From Williamsia soli (GTDB lineage Bacteria; Actinomycetota; Actinomycetes; Mycobacteriales; Mycobacteriaceae), in NCBI RefSeq assembly GCF_017377795.1, contig NZ_JAFRDR010000010.1:181797-245796 (forward strand): a DNA stretch of 64,000 bases. Direction: 5' to 3'. This document shows, one piece after another, positions 57,525-64,000 of the stretch. A program made the translations under genes and the position numbers. The notes under the pieces were generated by a model. That model did not search any database, was not told the DNA's origin, and saw nothing but the letters and a program-made list of their open reading frames with translations. How positions within the stretch are numbered: position 1 is the first letter of the stretch; every line of letters starts with the position of its first letter.

Positions 57525-57904
57525 ATTTGCTCGCTGTGTTGAATTTGCTCGCTCCGCTCGCGGGGTCGTCGCGGCCCTGAGCGCGTCGTCTTCCTTCCTC
57601 CTCGCATCGCTTCGCTCGCTCCTCGTCTGTCCAGACAACGCGGGGCCGCGAGACCGTGGTGGTCGCCTGGCTCCGCTCGCTCCTCGTCTGTCCAGACAAC
57701 GCGGGGCCGCGAGACCGTGGTGGTCGCCTGGCTCCGCTCGCTCTTCGTCTGTCCAGACAACGCGGGGCCGCGAGACCGTGGTGGTCGCCTGGCTCCGCTC
57801 GCTCTTCGTCAGTCCAGACATCGCGGGGCCGCGAGACCGCGGTGGTGGTTGGGAGTGGCCCGCGTCAGGCCGCATGCTCGGCATCGCGCCCCTAGGCTGG
57901 GGTG
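57525..57904. repeat. Repeat-rich spacer with 61-bp tandem array
   Basis: A near-duplicate GTTGAATTTGCTCGCT occurs twice (57521-57536 and 57539-57554). It is followed by about four copies of a 61-bp unit from 57613 to about 57850 (starts 57613, 57674, 57735, 57796), the last one diverged. The unit contains CCAGACAACGCGGGGCCGCG. Since 61 is not a multiple of three, each copy reads in a different frame, so it is non-coding. No gene is seen in the spacer. Confidence 0.9.
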
Positions 57905-59122
57905 ATGGTTGACTCGCGCGCGTTGATCGATGCAGCCCAGATCGATCGGGCTGTGCAACTGCTGGCACCGGCGATGCGTCGCACACCGATGGTCGCGTCC
58001 CGGGCGCTGTCGGAAAGATGCGGCCACGAGGTGTGGCTGAAATGCGAGAACCTCCAGCGCACCGGGTCTTTCAAACCGCGGGGTGCGTATCTGCGGATCG
58101 CGGGACTGTCCGACACCGAACGTGCCAACGGGGTGGTGGCCGCCAGCGCGGGCAATCACGCCCAAGGCGTCGCCTGGTCGGCAACCACGCTGGGTATCCG
58201 GTCGCGGGTGTACATGCCGATCGGGGCGTCGCTCCCGAAGATCGCGGCGACCAAGGCGTACGGCGCCGAGGTGATCCTCGAAGGCGAGTACGTCGACGAC
58301 GCCCTCGAGGCCGCCCTCGCATACGCCGACGAGACCGGCGCTGTACTGATTCATCCGTTCGACCACCCCGACATCGTCGCCGGCCAGGCGACGGTCGGGA
58401 TGGAGATCATCGAGCAGATGCCCGCCGTCGGGACTGTGCTCGTACCGCTCGGCGGTGGTGGGCTGCTGGCAGGTGTGGCGGCCGCGATCAAGCTCCACAA
58501 ACCCGGTGTCCGGCTGGTCGGGGTCCAGGCGGCGGAAGCCGCGGCGTGGCCCGCGTCCCTGGCCTCAGGAAAGCCGCTGCGCGCGACGTCGATGAACACG
58601 ATGGCCGACGGCATCGCGGTCGCCAAGCCCGGAGAGGTGCCGTTCGCCCACGTCTCCGACCTCGTGGACGAGGTGGTCACCGTCACCGAAGAGGCGATCT
58701 CGCAAGCACTGTTGCTGGTGCTCGAGCGCGCCAAGCTGGTGGTCGAGCCGGCCGGGGCGACGGCGGTGGCCGCCCTGACAAGCCTCGCTGATCTGCAGCT
58801 CGAGGGCGAGGTGTGCGTCGTGCTCTCGGGCGGCAACATCGACCCGCTGTTGCTCACCCAGGTCACCACCCACGGCCTGCGCGCAGCGGGCCGCTACATG
58901 ACCATCACCGCCACTGTCTCCGACCGTCCGGGTGGACTGGTGGCCTTGCTGGCCCTGCTGCGCGATCTCAGCGCCAGCGTCGTCGACGTGATCCATTCCC
59001 GGGTCAGCGGCGAGCTGCGACTCGGCGAGGTACAGGTGACGGTGAGCCTCGAGACGAAGGGCCCTGACCACCAGGCCGAGGTCCGTCGCGCGCTCTCCGC
59101 GGCGGGTTACCTGGCGGACTGA
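57905..59122 (+). CDS. ilvA: Threonine dehydratase with C-terminal ACT domain
   Basis: 405 residues from ATG 57905 (or GTG 57902). It deaminates threonine to 2-oxobutanoate for isoleucine synthesis. The PLP lysine is in RTGSFKPRGAYLR, substrate loop SAGNHAQG, phosphate loop GGGGLLAG, and an ACT-like regulatory domain begins at TATVSDRPGGLVAL (about 335-405), probably isoleucine-sensitive. TAGGCT at 57892-57897 lies 7 bp before the ATG with no Shine-Dalgarno, suggesting a leaderless transcript. Confidence 0.95.
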   Translation: MVDSRALIDAAQIDRAVQLLAPAMRRTPMVASRALSERCGHEVWLKCENLQRTGSFKPRGAYLRIAGLSDTERANGVVAASAGNHAQGVAWSATTLGIRSRVYMPIGASLPKIAATKAYGAEVILEGEYVDDALEAALAYADETGAVLIHPFDHPDIVAGQATVGMEIIEQMPAVGTVLVPLGGGGLLAGVAAAIKLHKPGVRLVGVQAAEAAAWPASLASGKPLRATSMNTMADGIAVAKPGEVPFAHVSDLVDEVVTVTEEAISQALLLVLERAKLVVEPAGATAVAALTSLADLQLEGEVCVVLSGGNIDPLLLTQVTTHGLRAAGRYMTITATVSDRPGGLVALLALLRDLSASVVDVIHSRVSGELRLGEVQVTVSLETKGPDHQAEVRRALSAAGYLAD

Positions 59123-59158
59123 GCACGGCGCTGTCCGATTTTCCATAGTCTCGTAGAC

Positions 59159-59866
59159 ATGGCTATCGATTACACGAAGCGTCCGCAGTCGAATCCGACT
59201 CCTCAGGCCCCGTCTCCCGCCGCGCCGCCCGCCGCACCGGCGGCGCCACCTGCACCGTCTTCCGTCGATCTCAGCAAGATCTCGCTGACCAAGAGCAGCC
59301 CCACGGTCAGTCTCGCCAAGGCGGGCGCATCCGGCGGCACCATCCGGATCAATTTGAACTGGGCACAGGGTTCGGGGGCGGGCGGTGGGTTCTTCAAACG
59401 CAAGAGCGGCGTGGACCTCGATCTCCGGTGTCTGTACGAGTTGTCCGACGGTTCTCTCGGTGGCGTCGGCGCCCTCGACCGCAACTTCGGTTCGCTCGAG
59501 AAAAGGCCATTCATCAAACTCGATCAGGATGACCGGTCCGGCAGCGCGGCCTCGGGCGAGAACATGTTCGTCAACCTGGCCGATCCGGGAGTGTTCCGGC
59601 GCATCCTGGTCTTCGCCGACATCTACGAGGGAAGCCCGAACTGGGCGGCCGTTGACGGTGTCGTGACCGTCGAGTCGCAGTTCGGCCCGCCCATCGAGGT
59701 CCGGATGGACTCTGAGAAGAACAGTCTGCGTACCGCATCGATCGCGTTGATCGAGTCAGGGCCACAAGGTGTGACGATCACCCGTGCCGTCGAATACTTC
59801 TCCGGGGGCGACAAGATGGACAAACATTTCCGCTGGGGTCTGAACTGGGGCCGCGGCAGCAAGTAG
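59159..59866 (+). CDS. TerD-like domain protein
   Basis: 235 residues. A Pro/Ala-rich linker (about 10-35) precedes a beta-rich TerD/TerA-like domain: SLTKSSPTVSLAKAG, INLNWAQGSG, DLDLRCLYELSDG with calcium-type acidic residues, and FVNLADPGVFRRILVFADIY. The family is linked to tellurite and general stress resistance, with calcium binding. No other ter genes lie nearby, so the role is unclear. Confidence 0.8.
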   Translation: MAIDYTKRPQSNPTPQAPSPAAPPAAPAAPPAPSSVDLSKISLTKSSPTVSLAKAGASGGTIRINLNWAQGSGAGGGFFKRKSGVDLDLRCLYELSDGSLGGVGALDRNFGSLEKRPFIKLDQDDRSGSAASGENMFVNLADPGVFRRILVFADIYEGSPNWAAVDGVVTVESQFGPPIEVRMDSEKNSLRTASIALIESGPQGVTITRAVEYFSGGDKMDKHFRWGLNWGRGSK

Positions 59867-59921
59867 TGCTGACCTCGGCTCCTGGCCCGATTCGATGACA
59901 CCGACCGGCGTGACAACCCGT

Positions 59922-59969
59922 GTTGATTTATCAACGGTCGTTGACAAGTTACGGTCGACCTTCTAGCGT
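59922..59969 (+). promoter_or_regulatory. Consensus promoter with overlapping dyads before AurF-like gene
   Basis: TTGACA (59941-59946), a 17-bp spacer and TAGCGT (59964-59969) give a near-ideal housekeeping promoter. GTTGA-TTTA-TCAAC (59922-59935) and TCAAC-GGTC-GTTGA (59931-59944) are two overlapping dyads that share a half-site and reach into the -35 box, so a repressor there would block initiation. Confidence 0.75.
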
Positions 59970-60001
59970 CGTGAGAACACGTTGCAAGCTAGGAGCCAGA
60001 G

Positions 60002-61003
60002 ATGACTGAAGCACTGAAGTACGTCCCGGAGCACACCAAGGCGACGACTGGCGACGATTACGCCCAGGTGCTCGACGATCTGTCGAGCGCGTCGGTGCAC
60101 CGCAACTTCGACCCCTACATCGACATCGACTGGGATGCGCCCCACATGGCTGTCGTCCCGAACGATCCTCGCTGGGTCCTGTCCAAGGACGTCGACCCTA
60201 TCGGCCGGCACCCTTGGTACCAGCAGCAGCCGCTCGACAAGCAGATCAAGATCGGGATGTGGCGACAGGCCAACGTCGCGAAGGTCGGCCTGCAGTTCGA
60301 ATCCGTCCTCATCCGTGGCCTGATGCAGTACAGCTTCAAGATGCCGAACGGTGCCCCCGAGTTCCGCTACACCACCCATGAGTCAAAAGAAGAGTGCAAC
60401 CACACCCTGATGTTCCAGGAGTTCATCAATCGCACCGGGGTCGATGTGCCCGGCGCCAAGATCGGCTACCGGATGATCTCACCATTGGTGCCACTGGCCT
60501 CGACCATCTTTCCGAGCTTGTTCTTCTTTGGCGTGCTCGGTGGCGAGGAGCCCATCGACCACATTCAGAAAGACTTCCTGCGCAATCGCGACGAGATGCA
60601 TCCGACCATGATGGCCGTGATGCAACTCCACGTCGCCGAAGAGGCCCGCCACATCTCCTTCGCGCATCACCTGCTGCGGGAGACCATCCCGAACAAGAAC
60701 TTCTTCCAGCGGTTCCTGCTGTCCCTGATGTTCCCGATCGTCATGCGGGTGTTGTGTGGCGCCATCGTGGTGCCGCCGAAGTCTTTCCAAAAGGATTTCA
60801 ATGTGCCCGACGAGGTGATGGACGAGATCTTCTGGAAGTCGGAGAAGTCGAAGACATTCCTGCACAATGTGTTCGGTGACGTCCGAATGCTGGGTGAGCA
60901 GTGTGGCCTGATGAACCCGGTCTCGCGCTTCTTGTGGAAAATCCTGGGTATCGGGGGACGTCCGTCCCGGTTCCGCAGCGAACCCACCTACACGGCAGCG
61001 TAA
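60002..61003 (+). CDS. AurF-like diiron N-oxygenase family protein
   Basis: 333 residues from ATG 60002, with AGGAG upstream. The helical fold carries a diiron set: Glu in LQFESVLIRG, ExxxH in ESKEECNHTLMF, and Glu/ExxRH in LHVAEEARHISFAH. It matches the AurF/p-aminobenzoate N-oxygenase family, which in actinobacteria also includes membrane-associated oxygenases of unknown substrate. The next gene, four bases after its stop, encodes a ferredoxin-reductase that would supply electrons. Confidence 0.85.
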   Translation: MTEALKYVPEHTKATTGDDYAQVLDDLSSASVHRNFDPYIDIDWDAPHMAVVPNDPRWVLSKDVDPIGRHPWYQQQPLDKQIKIGMWRQANVAKVGLQFESVLIRGLMQYSFKMPNGAPEFRYTTHESKEECNHTLMFQEFINRTGVDVPGAKIGYRMISPLVPLASTIFPSLFFFGVLGGEEPIDHIQKDFLRNRDEMHPTMMAVMQLHVAEEARHISFAHHLLRETIPNKNFFQRFLLSLMFPIVMRVLCGAIVVPPKSFQKDFNVPDEVMDEIFWKSEKSKTFLHNVFGDVRMLGEQCGLMNPVSRFLWKILGIGGRPSRFRSEPTYTAA

Positions 61004-61006
61004 TCG

Positions 61007-62554
61007 GTGCCTCACGTCGTCACGCAGGCGTGCTGCGCGGATGCCTCGTGCGTGTACGCATGTCCGGTCAACTGCATCCACCCGACTCCGGACGAACCTG
61101 ACTTCCTGACATCGGAGATGCTCTACATCGACCCTGCGACCTGCGTCGACTGTGGTGCGTGCGTGAGCGCGTGTCCGGTCGGCGCCATCGTCCCTGGGCA
61201 CCGGATCGAGCCGAAAGACGAGCGGTACCTGCAGATCAACGCGGAGCACTACGAAGACGTCGCGCAGTCACCGGTACGATTCCCGGTCGACGCGAGCCTG
61301 CGATTGCCGCTGGCGCCCATCAGTGCCCCCAAGCCGATCGCGATACCGGGTGGCGGCGACATCCGGGTGGCAATAGTGGGATCAGGACCGTCGGCGATGT
61401 ATGCCGCCGACGATCTTCTGCGGTATCCCAATGTTCGGGTCACCATGTACGAGCGCCTCGACAGGCCGTTCGGTCTCGCCCGTTACGGCGTTGCGCCCGA
61501 TCATCTGTCGACCAGAAAGGTGATGGCCCTCTTCGACGAGATGGCGCGCAACGATCGGCTCGACATCATGCTGAACAGCGAGGTCGGCCGGGACATCGCA
61601 CTCGACGACCTCAGCCGAGAGTTCCATGGCGTCATCTGCGCCGGTGGCGCGGGTAGTGACCGGCGGTTGGACATCCCGGGCGCCGACCTCGCCAACGTGG
61701 CCAGCGCCACCGAGTTCGTGGGCTGGTACAACGGCCACCCAGATCATGTGGATCGGACGTTCGACCTGTCGCAGCGCCGAGTGGTGCTCATCGGCAACGG
61801 TAACGTCGCCCTCGATGTCGCCAGAATCCTCACCACCGACCCCGACGACCTTGCCGCGACGTCGATCTCACCCGCCGCGCTGGCGGCGCTGAGGCGCTCG
61901 AAGGTCGAGGAGGTCCTGGTGGTCGGTCGACGGGGACCGCGCGATGCCGCGTTCACCCTGCCCGAGTTGGTCGGGCTGGCCGACGGTGGTGCACACGTGG
62001 CCATCGATCCCGATTTGATCCCAGCGGAGAACGTCGGCGAGGTCGACGACCACACGATCGCCTCGAAACTGACCGTGCTGTCCGAAATCGCCGGCCGCGC
62101 ATCGGGATCCGGACCGGTGATCAGGTTCGGTTTCCTGCGGTCGCCGGAACGAATAACCTCCGACGCCACCGGGTCGGTCGCCGGCGTCACCTTCGGCATC
62201 AACAAGCCCGGACCCGGTGGCATCGGAATCGAATCCACGGGCAGCACCGAGACGATCGAAGCCGGCCTCGTCCTCACTTCGATCGGCTACAAGGGTGTCG
62301 AGGTTCCCGGTTTGCCGTTCGACCACGTCCGAGGTGTGATCCCCAATGAGGCGGGCAGGGTCGTGGGCGACAACGGGCCGATGACCGGTGTGTACGTCAC
62401 CGGCTGGATCAAACGTGGGCCCTCAGGGTTCATCGGAACCAACAAGGCAGACTCCGCCGAGACGGTGTCGCAGTTGCGCACTGACCTCGAGGCAGGCCTG
62501 CTTTCCGCCCATTCGGAGCCGACCCGCCTCCGTCCGCGTCCGTTCCGACGCTGA
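61007..62554 (+). CDS. fprB: Ferredoxin-ferredoxin/NADP reductase fusion (FprB-like)
   Basis: 515 residues from GTG 61007. An N-terminal bacterial ferredoxin (residues 1-60) has two Fe-S cysteine sets, CCADASCVYACPVNC and CVDCGACVSACPVGA. It is fused to an adrenodoxin-reductase-like flavoprotein with FAD motif GSGPSAMYAADDLL and NADP motif GNGNVALDVARIL. The arrangement passes electrons from NADPH through FAD to an internal ferredoxin. Located four bases after the AurF-like gene, it is the likely electron supply for that diiron enzyme. Confidence 0.93.
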   Translation: MPHVVTQACCADASCVYACPVNCIHPTPDEPDFLTSEMLYIDPATCVDCGACVSACPVGAIVPGHRIEPKDERYLQINAEHYEDVAQSPVRFPVDASLRLPLAPISAPKPIAIPGGGDIRVAIVGSGPSAMYAADDLLRYPNVRVTMYERLDRPFGLARYGVAPDHLSTRKVMALFDEMARNDRLDIMLNSEVGRDIALDDLSREFHGVICAGGAGSDRRLDIPGADLANVASATEFVGWYNGHPDHVDRTFDLSQRRVVLIGNGNVALDVARILTTDPDDLAATSISPAALAALRRSKVEEVLVVGRRGPRDAAFTLPELVGLADGGAHVAIDPDLIPAENVGEVDDHTIASKLTVLSEIAGRASGSGPVIRFGFLRSPERITSDATGSVAGVTFGINKPGPGGIGIESTGSTETIEAGLVLTSIGYKGVEVPGLPFDHVRGVIPNEAGRVVGDNGPMTGVYVTGWIKRGPSGFIGTNKADSAETVSQLRTDLEAGLLSAHSEPTRLRPRPFRR

Positions 62555-62560
62555 CATCCC

Positions 62561-62866
62561 TCACGCGGCATGAGACACCGCCCGATTGTCGGTCAGTAGT
62601 TCCCCGGGGTCGAGGATGACGGTGACCGCGCCAAGGGTCTGACCGACCCGCTCGAACAACCGGTTGACCTGGCGACCGTCAGACGGGTCCGCGACAACGC
62701 CGTAGACCAGACCACGCCGGGCGCCACTGAGCAGCGGAACGAGCTCGCGCACCGAATCACTCGTTAGCGCGGTGCGAACGTCGTTGTCGACGAGCCCTCG
62801 AACCAAGGTGCGGGTGCGTTCGGTGCCGTCGAGTACGACGAGAACTACGTCTGCTGATGTGACCAT
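62561..62866 (-). CDS. Small hypothetical protein
   Basis: 101 residues from ATG 62866, with GGAGG six bases upstream; a longer reading to 63001 lacks support. Alternating beta strand and helix (VTSADVVLVVLDGTERTRTL, GLVYGVVADPSDG, AVTVILDPGELL) suggests half of a Rossmann-like fold resembling the start of an SDR without its catalytic part. No motif identifies a function. It converges on fprB. Confidence 0.55.
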   Translation of the reverse strand: MVTSADVVLVVLDGTERTRTLVRGLVDNDVRTALTSDSVRELVPLLSGARRGLVYGVVADPSDGRQVNRLFERVGQTLGAVTVILDPGELLTDNRAVSHAA

Positions 62867-62933
62867 GTGGAGCCTCCTTGAGGTGTATCTGGGTTGGACG
62901 ACTCCAGATAAGCGGCCCAGCCTCCGGACTTGA

Positions 62934-64000
62934 TCAGTCGTCGCTGTGAATTGGCAGTGACTCGAACCGTGAGCGCACGCAGTTGATCCAACGTCGAGCA
63001 TGCTGGTGCCCAGAAGGGTGGTGGGTTCTCCTCGCTCTTTTGGCGGTTGCGTTGTCGTTCTTGTTGGCGGTGTGGGTGCGGGTCTGTTGTCGGGTTTGTG
63101 GTGGCGGTTTGTCTCGGGGCCGCGGTGGGAAGGGTGTGCGATGTTCCCAATCGTCGAAGACGATGTGGCGTAGTCCTGGGAAGAGGTCGTCGCCGGTCCA
63201 GGCGGGTCCGTGGTAGGTGCGGCCTCCTGGGGTGGTGAAGAGTAGTCGGGTGCGGCCGGTGCCGGTGCCGGTGCCGGTGTCTGGGTATTGGTCGTCGAGC
63301 CAGTCGGAGTGGGTTTTGACCAGGTGGTGGAAGCGGCAGAGTGCTTTTATTTCGTCGGGGTGGGTGTGTCCGCCGTCGTCGGGGTTGTCGTGGTTGTACT
63401 CGCTGGTGTGGTCGAGGTCGGCGGTCCAGGCGGGTTGGTTGCAGCCGGGCCACATGCAGTAGAGGTCTCGCATGCGGATGAAGTCGTCGAGGACGGTGGA
63501 GGGGCGGTAGCTGTCTCCGGGTTGCACGACCGGGAGGGGGATGGCCTGCCAGAACGGTGGTGCGGCTGCCTCGGCGAGCATGTCGTCGTATCGCGGGGGT
63601 TCGGGTGCGCGGGAATACACGGTCGCGCGGGTCGGCCCGCGGTCGCGGTTGGGTGCCGCAGTGGGTGGGGGAGACGTTTGGCTCTGTCTCTCTGTCTCAG
63701 ATTCGGGTTTGGCCCTCTCCGGCTCGGCCTTTGGCGTGGCCTCGGGGTCGGCTACATCGTGGCTCTCAGCCGCGGTTGCGGCGTGTTCGGCCGTGTGCTC
63801 AGCAGGGGCAGAAGTCTGGTTGGCCGCGGCTTGTTCTTGTTCAGCTTGTTCTTGTTCGGCGGCTTGGTCTTGGGCGTAGAGGTCGGCGTATTCGGCTTCG
63901 GCGCGTAGGTCGTAGTCGTTCCAGAGGGGTTCGGATTGTTCGTACTCGTTGCGCATCGGGCGCTGTTTTGTTTCGGGGCGGTCGGCGATGTCGCGGACAT
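62934..64000 (-). CDS. DUF222-HNH endonuclease family protein, partial
   Basis: The reading frame is open to the right edge, so the N-terminal DUF222 domain lies outside the window. Visible are the end of that region, a low-complexity DQAAEQEQAEQEQAAANQ and Pro/Glu/Ser-rich linker, and the HNH nuclease block: YCMWPGCNQPAW, DLDHTSEYNHD and ALCRFHHLVKTH supply the zinc cysteines and catalytic His. The Thr/Gly-Thr repeat TGTGTGTG follows. These multi-copy proteins are common in Gordonia and Mycobacterium; some are linked to 13E12-type repeats. The C-terminus after the Lys/Asn-rich tail differs from usual endings and may be shifted. Confidence 0.85.
   Translation of the reverse strand, partial: VRDIADRPETKQRPMRNEYEQSEPLWNDYDLRAEAEYADLYAQDQAAEQEQAEQEQAAANQTSAPAEHTAEHAATAAESHDVADPEATPKAEPERAKPESETERQSQTSPPPTAAPNRDRGPTRATVYSRAPEPPRYDDMLAEAAAPPFWQAIPLPVVQPGDSYRPSTVLDDFIRMRDLYCMWPGCNQPAWTADLDHTSEYNHDNPDDGGHTHPDEIKALCRFHHLVKTHSDWLDDQYPDTGTGTGTGRTRLLFTTPGGRTYHGPAWTGDDLFPGLRHIVFDDWEHRTPFPPRPRDKPPPQTRQQTRTHTANKNDNATAKRARRTHHPSGHQHARRWINCVRSRFESLPIHSDD

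Noticed and set aside
57613..57850. Possible CRISPR array
   Set aside because: The units are contiguous 61-bp copies with no unique spacers between short repeats, and no cas genes are near.

Overview
The window is high-GC actinobacterial chromosome, most likely Gordonia or a close relative in the Mycobacteriales. The evidence is dense GTG starts, short overlaps between genes, mycobacterial-type families (LpqN, MmpL, DUF501, FprB-type ferredoxin reductase, DUF222-HNH), and two blocks that match remembered M. tuberculosis gene order: tetR-mfd-mazG-lpqU-eno-ftsB-DUF501-ppx (Rv1019 to Rv1026) and thiolase-SGNH hydrolase-cbs-metB (Rv1074c to Rv1079). The genus is an inference.

Layout. 0-3.9 kb: tRNA-Gln, a frameshifted membrane protein gene, a TetR regulator, a LigB-type dioxygenase and an SDR-GNAT pair. 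4-18.7 kb: secreted phospholipase C, mfd-mazG, the iron-uptake operon efeUOB behind a DtxR/IdeR-like box, a lytic transglycosylase, eno, ftsB, DUF501, ppx and a DUF4395 protein. 18.7-23.6 kb: a DHA2 exporter, a fatty-acid desaturase with its ferredoxin reductase, and a divergent TetR with paired operator-like dyads. 23.7-33.9 kb: two Ser/Thr kinases, two lipoproteins, ohr-ohrR, a PhoD-like phosphatase, an asparagine-type permease and a cold-shock protein.

34.1-35.9 kb is a decay zone, with an LpqN gene lacking signal peptide and core and a multiply frameshifted SARP/AfsR-type regulator. It is followed by the most unusual unit, 36.2-41.2 kb: five genes whose four junctions all overlap. They encode a secreted GH26-type hydrolase, a GAF-SpoIIE phosphatase, a cellulose-synthase-like GT2 membrane synthase with a helical insertion of about 150 residues inside its catalytic domain, a STAS anti-sigma antagonist and an RsbW-like kinase. 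This looks like a polysaccharide synthesis machine bundled with a complete partner-switching module.

41.27-44.44 kb is a small integrated element bounded by a perfect 43-bp direct repeat of the 3' part of tRNA-Leu(TAA). It carries a frameshifted tyrosine recombinase and two unfamiliar cargo genes. 44.6-51.5 kb holds TetR regulators with a heme-oxygenase-like DUF2236 protein, an SRPBCC-DUF5995 fusion, an MmpL transporter and an SDR. 51.6-64 kb holds a Bax-inhibitor-like membrane protein, thiolase, SGNH hydrolase, cbs-metB (transsulfuration), a 61-bp tandem repeat, ilvA, a TerD-like protein, an AurF-like diiron oxygenase paired with a ferredoxin-ferredoxin reductase behind a near-consensus promoter, and an HNH endonuclease gene cut by the window edge.
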